Origin: Eubacterium sp.
GTDB lineage: Bacteria; Bacillota_A; Clostridia; Peptostreptococcales; Anaerovoracaceae
Direction of reading: 5' to 3'
Assembly (NCBI GenBank): GCA_021769545.1
Contig: JAETSS010000111.1
Location: 1-5,250 of the forward strand
Length of the DNA stretch: 5,250 nt
Below are positions 1 through 5,246 of this stretch, one piece after another. The number at the start of each line of letters is the position of its first letter. Position 1 is the first letter of the stretch. The notes below the pieces were generated by a model. The model did no database searches. It saw only the letters and a program-made list of their open reading frames with translations, and was not told the origin of the DNA. The position numbers and the translations under genes are program-made.

Positions 1-884
1 TTGAAGGAAAAAGCATCCCGAACCTGCTGGACGGCGGCAGCATAATTGATGATCTTGAAGCGGAAAAGCAGCAGCTCTACCGTTATCGCAAGGAGCGTAC
101 GCATCTGCATCTTGACGACAAGGTGCTGACATCGTGGAATTCACTTATGATATATGCAATGACGGTTTTATACAGGACATCGGGAGAGGAAAAATATCTT
201 GCGGCGGCGGAAAAAGCGCAGGGTTTTATCGAAGAGAATCTTTTTGACAGAGATACAGGCGGCGACATATTGTATGTAAGCTATCGCAACGGAAAACATT
301 CGGTGCGGGGTTTTCTGGACGATTACGCTTTCTATACGGCAGCGCTGATAGGGCTGCATCAGGCCTCGGGAAAGGAAGCTTACCTTAGGCGTGCCGTGGA
401 CATCTGCAGGTCTGCACACAGGCAGTTTTTCGATGAAGAAAACGGCGGGTATTTCATGTACGGCAGGGAACACAGCAGCCTCATCACGAGACCAAAGGAA
501 ACCTATGACGGTGCGTTTCCGAGCGGAAACTCCGTCATGGCCTACTGTCTCGTACGGCTGTGGCAACTTACGGGAGATGATGATTTCAGAAGTTCTGCAG
601 AGAAGCAGCTTTCATACATGTCGGGTGAGGCTAAGAACTATCCGGCAGGCTGCAGTATGTTTCTCATGGCGCTGCTGTCGTATTTTCACCCTCTGCAGGA
701 GATCACCGTAGTCTTGGCAGAAGGCGACGGCGAAGCTGAGATAATGAGAGGGCTGCCTCTTGATGCCGATGTAACGATACTGCACGGTGAGACTGAGGAA
801 TACAAACTGCAGGACGGCAGGACGACCTATTTCGTATGCAGGGATTATACGTGTCTGCCGCCGACCAACGAGCTTATACACTAA
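1..884 (+). CDS. YyaL/DUF255-type thioredoxin-domain protein, C-terminal part (5'-truncated)
   Basis: The frame is open from position 3 to the TAA at 882-884, giving 293 residues, and the real start lies left of the window. This matches the C-terminal part of the YyaL/spermatogenesis-associated protein 20 (DUF255) family. Members are usually about 600-700 residues, with an N-terminal thioredoxin-like domain followed by an (alpha/alpha)6-barrel resembling N-acylglucosamine 2-epimerases and glycoside hydrolases; only the barrel part is seen here. Family landmarks visible are DDKVLTSWNSLMI near 111-149, FLDDYAF at 312-332, YDGAFPSGNSV at about 504-536 and a terminal cysteine/proline block (CRDYTCLPPT). 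An internal GTG at 123 falls inside the conserved DDKVLTSWN block, so it is not the start. The biochemical role of the family is not settled. No downstream partner on this strand is visible; the next gene converges on it. The family call is strong; the function is open. Confidence 0.9.
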   Translation, partial: EGKSIPNLLDGGSIIDDLEAEKQQLYRYRKERTHLHLDDKVLTSWNSLMIYAMTVLYRTSGEEKYLAAAEKAQGFIEENLFDRDTGGDILYVSYRNGKHSVRGFLDDYAFYTAALIGLHQASGKEAYLRRAVDICRSAHRQFFDEENGGYFMYGREHSSLITRPKETYDGAFPSGNSVMAYCLVRLWQLTGDDDFRSSAEKQLSYMSGEAKNYPAGCSMFLMALLSYFHPLQEITVVLAEGDGEAEIMRGLPLDADVTILHGETEEYKLQDGRTTYFVCRDYTCLPPTNELIH

Positions 885-897
885 GTTATACACTAAG
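874..897 (+). repeat. 12-bp tandem duplication creating two in-frame stop codons
   Basis: The unit TTATACACTAAG occurs twice back to back at 874-885 and 886-897. Because 12 bp is four codons, the duplication repeats the protein end in frame: the first copy reads L-I-H-stop and the second V-I-H-stop, with TAA at 882-884 and again at 894-896. The second stop is a ready backup for readthrough. The most economical origin is a local slippage duplication of the gene's 3' end. Confidence 0.85.
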
Positions 898-995
898 GCG
901 CAGGAAAGTAATCCATAGTTGGGAGCATAGATGTATTCATACGATAAACCAGATGTTGTCGGTGAAATACGGTGGGTGATATAACATATTTTTCT

Positions 996-1216
996 AAAAC
1001 GTGTATGATTTAAAGAAAATAGGATTTTACGTACGTGTGCTTTTTTTGATATTTCACGGAATGAATAATTATGAGGGGAAATAGCCGGTATATTGCATGA
1101 ATATACACTCATGGCAACGAAACTGAAAAATTTACACGTGCTAAAGAGAAGAAAACAAAAAACATCAGATTTCAGACGTGAATAAAATCGAAAAATAACG
1201 AAAACGTGTACGTTTT
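996..1216. promoter_or_regulatory. Cluster of four ACGTGTA-type sites (operator-like)
   Basis: Sixteen-base sites at 996-1011 (AAAACGTGTATGATTT) and 1201-1216 (AAAACGTGTACGTTTT) agree at 14 of 16 positions. Weaker relatives lie at 1030-1045 (+ strand, core ACGTGTG followed by T's, 11 of 16) and at 1127-1142 (- strand, core ACGTGTA followed by AATTTT, 12 of 16). The 1201-1216 copy is a near-perfect palindrome (AAAACGT-GT-ACGTTTT), as expected of a dimeric repressor site. Its position between two gene ends is unusual for operators, so DNA-binding, nucleoid or transcript-end roles are all possible. No regulator is identified. Confidence 0.35.
1184..1216 (-). terminator. Possible weak terminator of the AraC-transporter operon
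   Basis: Read on the minus strand after the transporter stop, AAAACG-TACA-CGTTTT (1216-1201) can fold as a 6-bp stem with a 4-nt loop. It is followed by CGTTATTTTTCGATTTTATT, which is T-rich but broken. The stem is short and A/T-dominated, so termination would be inefficient. The same bases form the palindromic ACGTGTA site, so the symmetry may reflect protein binding instead. Confidence 0.25.
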
Positions 1217-1299
1217 ACATGAAAACGGGCCTGTTTTACAAGGAAATAATACGCGAACGGTGATGCATAATTATCAATACGGAGGCATTGCGTTTTACA
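1212..1299. repeat. Three short GTTTTACA repeats next to the transporter stop
   Basis: GTTTTACA occurs at 1212-1219, 1233-1240 and 1292-1299. The second and third extend to an identical 10-mer, GTTTTACAAG, and the first differs from that 10-mer at one base. The third copy contains the transporter's stop codon. A related minus-strand ATTTTACAAG lies at 3090-3099, upstream of the AraC gene. The sites are short and AT-rich, so chance is a real alternative. Confidence 0.3.
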
Positions 1300-2182
1300 A
1301 GCGCCTGCCTCTGTATTCTGATATCACCAGACCCAGCAGCGTGAGGACCGTTCCGGCGGCCGACATGACAGTGATCCTTTCGTGGAGTATCAGTGCGGAG
1401 GCGGCAACGGTGATGACGGGAACGAGGTATATATAGACGCTTGTCTTGACTGCGCCCAGTGTTCTGACGGCTATATTCCATGTGACGAAGCACAGGGCGG
1501 AAGCGCCCAACCCCAGAAACAGAAGATTGCCCAGGCATGCCGGATCCGTGAGCTTTGCAGGAGATATCCGACAGTCAAACAGAAACAACGCCGGGATCAT
1601 GAAAAGTATTCCGTATGCGAAGACTCTTCGAGTAGTCAGTATCGTGTTGTATCCGAAGGCGCCGATCTTTCTCGTAAGTACCGAATAGCATGCCCATATT
1701 ATCGCTGCTGCGGCGGCCAGCAGGTCGCCTACGGGATCGAACTGCATTTTCGAGCCGTTGAAGCTTATCATGCAGATGCCGATCATTGCCACAACGAAGC
1801 CTGCGAAGAAATTCGCCCGGAGCTTTTCGTCGTCCTTCATGAAGATGTGAGTAAGCACGGCTGTGAAAAAGGGCGCGATGGAAATTATGACGCCTACGTT
1901 TGAAGCCATGGTATAGGTGAGGGCGATGTTTTCCAGGAGGTAATAAAGGCATATTCCGCATAGTCCGGCTGCTGCAAAGGTTAGTTCCTGACTGCCCGTT
2001 GTTTTGGGGAGTCTCTTGGGGCATACTGCGATCAGCGCCAGAAATCCTATGACAAAGCGCAGAAACAGGATCTCCGCAGGCTTGAAGCTTTCCAGAAGCA
2101 GCTTGGTGGAAATAAATGTAGTGCCCCATATGATTATGGTTATCAGTGCGGCGGGATGTCCTGCCGCTTTCTTATCGTTCAT
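1295..2182 (-). CDS. EamA/DMT-family transporter (RhaT-like permease)
   Basis: This is a 295-residue, highly hydrophobic protein with the usual length and ten-helix, two-repeat layout of drug/metabolite transporter (EamA) proteins, placed in the cytoplasmic membrane. The first repeat opens with WGTTFISTK at residues 19-27 in helix 1 and holds the NVGVIISIAPFFTAVL helix near 95-110. The second repeat runs from about residue 152 to 289 and has the typical late block near 245-270 (KTSVYIYLVPVITVAASAL, then LHERIT). A charged loop (KDDEKLRAN, about 116-124) separates helices as usual. The ATG at 2182 has AAAGGAG ten bases upstream and overlaps the end of the AraC gene by 11 bp, so translation is probably coupled. 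Family members export amino acids, metabolites or drugs, or import sugars and nucleotides; the substrate here cannot be read from sequence. The pairing with an AraC regulator suggests inducible export. Confidence 0.92.
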   Translation of the reverse strand: MNDKKAAGHPAALITIIIWGTTFISTKLLLESFKPAEILFLRFVIGFLALIAVCPKRLPKTTGSQELTFAAAGLCGICLYYLLENIALTYTMASNVGVIISIAPFFTAVLTHIFMKDDEKLRANFFAGFVVAMIGICMISFNGSKMQFDPVGDLLAAAAAIIWACYSVLTRKIGAFGYNTILTTRRVFAYGILFMIPALFLFDCRISPAKLTDPACLGNLLFLGLGASALCFVTWNIAVRTLGAVKTSVYIYLVPVITVAASALILHERITVMSAAGTVLTLLGLVISEYRGRRL

Positions 2183-3038
2183 GTTGCTTTTTCTCCTTTG
2201 ATGGTTCGTTTTCTGTAGGCATTTCCTTGTCCGAAAACATATCGCGGTAAACGCCGGGGGACAGACCGATGAACCGGCTGAAATAATTGGTGAAGTGGCT
2301 CTGGTCGGAAAATCCCGTTCTCATGGCGGCTTCCACGGGAGGGATGCCTTGCTCCAGCAGTTTTTTCGCTTCGCTGATGCGGATATTTTCCAGATAGCTG
2401 TAGGGCGTGACACCCTTTGACCTTGTAAAGGAACGCAGCAGAGTCGATTTGCTGAGACCGACGTGGCGGCATATCTGCTCAAGGGACAGCCGCTCTGCAA
2501 AGTGTTGTTCCATGAATACGCAGGCCTTTTCGATCTCGCTGCGGCATTCCGATATGCAGCTTTCGAAAGGTTTTCCGTATCGTCGGATAAGCAGTGTCAT
2601 GAGGAGCAGGAGATCTTCTTCGCGGCTGAATTCACGGGAGCCTTTCATGATAAGCTCGTGAAGCTCGTTGAGGCAGGCTGCGGCTTCCTGGTCGTGGATG
2701 ACGTTTTGCGTGAAGCCGGGCAGCCTTCTGGTTTCCGTCACTTCCTCTGTGAGATCAAGCATGACTTCCCTGGTGATGTTGATACCGCGGTAATCAAAAG
2801 TGTCGCCGTCAGATTGTATGCAGGCGTGATTGTCGCCGGGATTGAAAAGCAGCACATCCCCGGGTGCTATGGAATATCTGCGGCCCCGACAGGAAAGACA
2901 GCGACGGCCGCTTTCCACGGCGCCCAGTACATAGTATTCGTGAAAGTGATTGGGAAAAGGCTGTATTATGCCTTCGAAGCGGTAGGCTTCGATCCGGAGC
3001 TCATGGTCGTAGACTGCAGTCCGTATCTCGTTTTTCAT
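2172..3038 (-). CDS. AraC-family transcriptional regulator with cupin-type sensor domain
   Basis: This is a 288-residue regulator. The N-terminal part is an AraC-type cupin ligand-binding domain: PFPNHFHEYYVLGAVESG at residues 27-44 with the HFHE residues at 31-34, and GDVLLFNPGDNHAC at 60-73. The C-terminal part has the two helix-turn-helix units of AraC/XylS proteins: LSLEQICRHVGLSKSTLLRSF (about 184-204) and VEAAMRTGFSDQSHFTNYFS, then GLSPGVYR (about 235-265). The reading frame extends upstream to an ATG at 3107, but the ATG at 3038 is preferred: AAAGGAGG lies seven bases before it, and the preceding 23 residues are unlike the family. It is the first gene of an operon with the EamA transporter, overlapping it by 11 bp. 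It probably senses a small molecule and controls this operon, possibly also the divergent TPR gene; the ligand is unknown. Confidence 0.92.
   Translation of the reverse strand: MKNEIRTAVYDHELRIEAYRFEGIIQPFPNHFHEYYVLGAVESGRRCLSCRGRRYSIAPGDVLLFNPGDNHACIQSDGDTFDYRGINITREVMLDLTEEVTETRRLPGFTQNVIHDQEAAACLNELHELIMKGSREFSREEDLLLLMTLLIRRYGKPFESCISECRSEIEKACVFMEQHFAERLSLEQICRHVGLSKSTLLRSFTRSKGVTPYSYLENIRISEAKKLLEQGIPPVEAAMRTGFSDQSHFTNYFSRFIGLSPGVYRDMFSDKEMPTENEPSKEKKQHER
2193..2199 (-). promoter_or_regulatory. Ribosome binding site of the transporter gene, inside the AraC coding region
   Basis: On the minus strand AAAGGAG stands ten bases before the ATG at 2182. It lies within the last codons of the AraC gene, which fixes the transporter start and means the two genes are read from one message. 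Confidence 0.75.
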
Positions 3039-3045
3039 GCCTGTT

Positions 3046-3053
3046 CCTCCTTT
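3046..3053 (-). promoter_or_regulatory. Strong ribosome binding site fixing the AraC start
   Basis: Minus-strand AAAGGAGG is followed by AACAGGC and then ATG at 3038. The near-perfect match and 7-nt spacing favour this start over the in-frame ATG at 3107, which has no comparable site. Confidence 0.85.
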
Positions 3054-3133
3054 GCCGGTATCTATTTTAGCATTTTGCGGGCGGGATGGCTTGTAAAATA
3101 TCTTCATTTTTGTTTTTTGCGGTATCTTTTAGC
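3051..3133. promoter_or_regulatory. Imperfect direct repeat in the AraC/TPR divergent promoter region
   Basis: Two copies of a TTTGC-GGTATCT-TTTAGC element lie in the same orientation at 3051-3071 and 3116-3133. The first copy carries one extra C after TTTGC and an extra AT after GGTATCT; otherwise they are identical. Start-to-start distance is 65 bp and end-to-end 62 bp, close to six helical turns. The left copy sits between the AraC ribosome binding site and a TAAAAT sequence that could serve as the AraC -10; the right copy lies ten bases before the -35 of the TPR promoter. This placement fits AraC autoregulation, including DNA looping, but binding is an inference. An inverted 8-bp match (GATACCGG, 3212-3219) overlaps the TPR start codon. 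Confidence 0.5.
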
Positions 3134-3142
3134 GAAAACCCT

Positions 3143-3170
3143 TTGATGGGGCAGGATAATCGTGTATACT
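3143..3170 (+). promoter_or_regulatory. Sigma-A-type promoter of the TPR gene
   Basis: TTGATG at 3143-3148 and TATACT at 3165-3170 are separated by 16 bp. Both hexamers match the vegetative consensus at most positions. Transcription would begin near 3177, giving a leader of about 40 bases before the GTG at 3219. The region just before the -10 reads CGTGTA, similar to the ACGTGTA sites at 996-1216. Confidence 0.5.
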
Positions 3171-3204
3171 CTAAGTATGTTGAAGTAATGGATGCTGCAG
3201 CGGC

Positions 3205-3212
3205 AGGGGAGG
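3205..3212 (+). promoter_or_regulatory. Ribosome binding site selecting the GTG start of the TPR gene
   Basis: AGGGGAGG at 3205-3212 lies six bases before GTG at 3219. An in-frame ATG at 3192 has no comparable site and would place this sequence inside the coding region, so the GTG is preferred. Confidence 0.7.
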
Positions 3213-3218
3213 ATACCG

Positions 3219-4139
3219 GTGAGTAAGGAAACGGAAAAAATCTTTAAAGAGCTTCATGAACGTATGGCCAACGAAAATGCAGAAGATATGAGTGAAGAGG
3301 ATGTAGACAGGCTTTTACAGGAGCTGATACAAAAGCATAATGAAACCGGCAGAGTTGAATTGACTGAGGATACTGCGGAGACGTCAGATGATTTTCTGGA
3401 TCTGGCGCAGGAGACCGAGAATGAAGTGTTGGCATTGAAGTACGCTAAAAAGGCGTTGAAGCTGGATCCTGATAATCTGGATGCAGAGTTGATGATCGCA
3501 GATCTGAAAGCAAAGGATCCGTTAGATTATCTTGACCGACTGAAAAAAGTCGTTTCCCACGGAACTAAAATAATGAAAGCCCAGGGATACGATACCGATG
3601 AATATATCGGCGACTACTGGGGCTTCATAGAAACACGTCCGTATATGAGAGCAAAGCTGCATTATATAAATATGCTGAAGTCAAGTGGGATGATAGGCAG
3701 GGCTATCGAGGAATGTGAAGATGTTCTTCGTCTCAATGAAAATGATAATATGGGAGTGAGGTACATTCTGATGCATTTGTATGCCTTCATGGAAGATGAA
3801 AAGAAAGCACTTGCTCTTTATAAGAAATACGGTGAATATCATGAAAGCCAGATATTGCTGCCGTTGTCAATTTTATATTTCAAACGCGGGAATACAAGAA
3901 AAGCTGTTTCGTATCTGGAAATGCTGGATAAGGCAAATAAGAATACTAAATTGTTTTTCAAGAGCATAATAAATGATGAGCTTGAAAAGTATATCGATGA
4001 GATGGAGAGTTTCGGATATCGTCCGGGTAGTATAGAAGATCTTATCGTTGGATTTATGGAAAATTCATTTTTATATGATCAGATCCCGCTTTATCTGTTC
4101 TGGGCGGCAGAGCAGCTTAAGGGTAAAAAGAGCAGATGA
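3219..4139 (+). CDS. TPR-repeat protein with ST7-like ETRPYMRA block
   Basis: From the GTG start this is a 306-residue soluble protein without signal peptide or membrane segments. Residues 1-65 are charged and acidic (SEEDVDRLLQELIQKH, then a run rich in E/D/T). The rest is built of helical TPR-like pairs: ALKYAKKALKLDPDNLDAELMIADL (about 72-96), then DYWGFIETRPYMRAKLHY (132-149), MIGRAIEECEDVLRLNENDNMGVRYIL (about 158-184), KKALALYKKYG (195-205) and RGNTRKAVSYLEMLDKAN (223-240). The WGFIETRPYMRA plus LNxNDNxGVRY combination is what I recall from bacterial TPR proteins related to the ST7 family; this is memory, not a search. Such proteins are protein-interaction scaffolds of unknown role. Coding sequence is visibly more AT-rich than neighbours (about 35% G+C in a sampled 60 bases versus 57% in the AraC gene), which may mark a different history. 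It is divergent from the AraC operon and convergent with the nitrilase-like gene, so probably monocistronic. Confidence 0.82.
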   Translation: MSKETEKIFKELHERMANENAEDMSEEDVDRLLQELIQKHNETGRVELTEDTAETSDDFLDLAQETENEVLALKYAKKALKLDPDNLDAELMIADLKAKDPLDYLDRLKKVVSHGTKIMKAQGYDTDEYIGDYWGFIETRPYMRAKLHYINMLKSSGMIGRAIEECEDVLRLNENDNMGVRYILMHLYAFMEDEKKALALYKKYGEYHESQILLPLSILYFKRGNTRKAVSYLEMLDKANKNTKLFFKSIINDELEKYIDEMESFGYRPGSIEDLIVGFMENSFLYDQIPLYLFWAAEQLKGKKSR

Positions 4140-4157
4140 ATTTCAGATAAACAAAAT

Positions 4158-4207
4158 AGGATATGGCAGTTGAATACGTACTGCTATATCCTGCTTTTAA
4201 TTTTCTT
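4158..4207. terminator. Intrinsic terminator, probably bidirectional
   Basis: AGGATATGGCAG (4158-4169) pairs with CTGCTATATCCT (4181-4192): a 12-bp stem with one G-U pair and an 11-nt loop. On the plus strand it is followed by GCTTTTAATTTTCTT, nineteen bases after the TPR stop codon. On the minus strand the stem is followed by ATTTTGTTTATC, a poorer T-run that could also end transcripts of the converging nitrilase-like gene. Confidence is higher for the plus direction. Confidence 0.75.
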
Positions 4208-4285
4208 AATACATTAGTCCTTTTTTTGCTGCAGGTTTATTGTCTTTATCCGTCGATACCGAGTTCAGGCGATTATTCTTCCGAC

Positions 4286-5179
4286 CTACAGAAACTTCTT
4301 ATAGACATCAGGTCTGTAGTCAGGTACTCCTGTGATCTCCTTATCGACAAATAAGCGTCTCGTTGCCAGAGAAAGATCTATGGTCTCGATGAACATTCCT
4401 TCCTGTACATTGTCCTTATCACCTGCGTAGTATTTAAGATTTGTCTCATAGAACGGTGTGATCTTAGGACCTATTATACAGCTTCCGCCTCCGAAGTAAT
4501 CCACGATATCTGTACCGCACAGGTTGGCGCTTGCTACGAATATGGTGTTGCAGAGTACGCCGTATTCCAGCGTCGGTGCGTAGTAGTCGATAAAGGCCTG
4601 ACGGCGTCCCTCCTTAGGGATCTCTTCAACTACGGCGGTAGGATTCAGATACAGTCTGCTGCCCTGTCCGCAGTAGTATCTCTGCAGCTCAGGGAACTGG
4701 TAAGTGTCAAAGCAGATTCCTACCGAGATAGGACCCCATGGAGTATCGAACATAAACGGCTTGTCTCCCTTTTCACACCAGATGCTTTCCGTTTCGAAAG
4801 GATGCATTTTCTGATATGCACCTATAACGCCATCTGGTCCCACCGCTACTGCGGAATTGTACAGCACGGCATCCGGAGTATCCTCCAGCTTTTCAGCCAT
4901 GCCGAATACTGCGTAGATACCGTATTTCTGTGTGATCTCCGCCATAGCCTGACATGACGGACCGCTGATGAGCTCGGCATTTTTGATCTTTTCCTGCTGA
5001 GGGATGTTCTCATCCACGTAGTAGTCATACCCGAAAAGACACATTTCCGGGAAGAGTACGAGATCTGCACCGCGCTTTGCAGCAGCTTCTGTAAACTCGC
5101 ACATTCTGGAAAGATTGCTTTCCTTGTTGGCCGCATCCACTCTGAAATTGACTACGGCAACAGTAATAATGTTTTTCAT
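4286..5179 (-). CDS. Carbon-nitrogen hydrolase (nitrilase superfamily)
   Basis: This is a 297-residue cytosolic amidohydrolase of usual length for the superfamily. The catalytic triad is visible: Glu45 in LVLFPEM, Lys124 in YQKMHPFE and Cys156 in SVGICFDTYQFPEL. A further Glu at 129-131 sits where the superfamily's accessory glutamate is expected. The C-terminal half keeps the fold markers LYLNPTA (176-182), VASANLCG (215-222) and GGSCIIGP (231-238). Such enzymes hydrolyse amides, carbamoyl groups or nitriles through a cysteine thioester. The histidine-proline after the lysine and the long GSRLYLNPTAVVEEIPKEGRR segment do not let me name one substrate; omega-amidase, N-carbamoyl hydrolase and ureidopropionase-like activities are all possible. 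The ATG at 5179 is the only credible start: the in-frame upstream codons reach a TGA at about 5210-5212 without another ATG, GTG or TTG. No strong ribosome site is directly adjacent, and an unusual hairpin lies in the leader. Confidence 0.93.
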   Translation of the reverse strand: MKNIITVAVVNFRVDAANKESNLSRMCEFTEAAAKRGADLVLFPEMCLFGYDYYVDENIPQQEKIKNAELISGPSCQAMAEITQKYGIYAVFGMAEKLEDTPDAVLYNSAVAVGPDGVIGAYQKMHPFETESIWCEKGDKPFMFDTPWGPISVGICFDTYQFPELQRYYCGQGSRLYLNPTAVVEEIPKEGRRQAFIDYYAPTLEYGVLCNTIFVASANLCGTDIVDYFGGGSCIIGPKITPFYETNLKYYAGDKDNVQEGMFIETIDLSLATRRLFVDKEITGVPDYRPDVYKKFL

Positions 5180-5192
5180 ATTGATTAAACCT

Positions 5193-5237
5193 GGTATATT
5201 GTAATTGACTCATCTAACGGTCACTTACAAATATACC
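5193..5237 (-). promoter_or_regulatory. Long imperfect hairpin/dyad in the leader of the nitrilase-like gene
   Basis: On the plus strand GGTATATTGTAATTGA (5193-5208) faces TCACTTACAAATATACC (5221-5237) across a 12-nt loop. Pairing is eight perfect base pairs, one bulged base (5229), four pairs, one mismatch (5205/5224) and three pairs, fifteen in all. The dyad ends 13 bases before the ATG at 5179. It has no T-run, so it is not a standard terminator. It could be an operator or an RNA element controlling translation. Confidence 0.65.
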
Positions 5238-5239
5238 TT

Positions 5240-5246
5240 CTCCTTT
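5240..5246 (-). promoter_or_regulatory. Shine-Dalgarno-like sequence upstream of the hairpin
   Basis: Minus-strand AAAGGAG at 5246-5240 is a strong ribosome-binding match but lies 60 bases before the ATG at 5179. No useful nearby start follows it: TTG at 5230 is followed at once by TAA, and GTG at 5224 reads four codons to a stop. If the hairpin at 5193-5237 folds, the effective distance to ATG falls to about 15 bases. Nearer the ATG only a weak AGG (5192-5190) is present. Confidence 0.4.

Larger units (their letters stand above)
885..1294. other. AT-rich intergenic gap between converging genes, no gene found
   Basis: This 410-bp gap is clearly more AT-rich than the genes beside it. It lies downstream of both neighbours, the YyaL-type gene ending on + and the transporter gene ending on -. 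I find no reading frame with a ribosome binding site or recognisable protein. It contains several ACGTG-centred motifs (996-1216), three GTTTTACA copies (1212-1299), and a small hairpin at 1088-1106 (7-bp arms GTATATT/AATATAC, 5-nt loop, no T-run). An overlapping CATGA/TCATG pair at 1096-1113 could form instead. No convincing intrinsic terminator for the YyaL-type gene was found just after its stop. Confidence 0.6.

Noticed and set aside
612..1112. Minus-strand open frame of 166 codons spanning the YyaL-type gene end and the gap
   Set aside because: About half is antisense to a conserved gene and the rest is AT-rich spacer. No ribosome binding site or domain is seen, and the sequence continuity across the boundary is accidental.
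885..1294. CRISPR-like or integrated-element remnants in the gap
   Set aside because: The short repeats have irregular spacing and mixed orientation, and there are no terminal inverted repeats, target duplications or transposase fragments.
1382..1903. Plus-strand open frame of 173 codons opposite the transporter gene
   Set aside because: Low-complexity, cysteine/histidine-rich translation typical of antisense frames, with no start signal; the minus-strand EamA protein explains the region.
1575..2129. Minus-strand open frame of 184 codons overlapping the transporter in another frame
   Set aside because: Its arginine/histidine-rich translation lacks any family features, whereas the overlapping frame gives a clean ten-helix transporter.
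3054..3100. TTTACA (minus strand, 3097-3092) as the -35 partner of TAAAAT for the AraC promoter
   Set aside because: The spacing to TAAAAT is 22 bp, too long for a standard sigma-A promoter; no alternative pair in this stretch was convincing, so no AraC promoter is annotated.
2463..3146. Long open frame (227 codons) on the plus strand opposite the AraC gene
   Set aside because: It is the antisense of a convincing AraC protein, shows no recognisable domain and has no ribosome binding site; it reflects the codon bias of the real gene.
4163..4354. Plus-strand 63-codon frame in the terminator and nitrilase-like gene end
   Set aside because: It begins inside the terminator stem and runs antisense into the hydrolase gene, with no ribosome binding site.
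5025..5213. Minus-strand ATG at 5213 starting a 62-codon frame over the nitrilase-like start
   Set aside because: It runs out of frame through the conserved N-terminus of the hydrolase, and its ATG lies in the hairpin loop 26 bases from the AAAGGAG. It is unlikely to be a real leader peptide, although the first codons could be translated.
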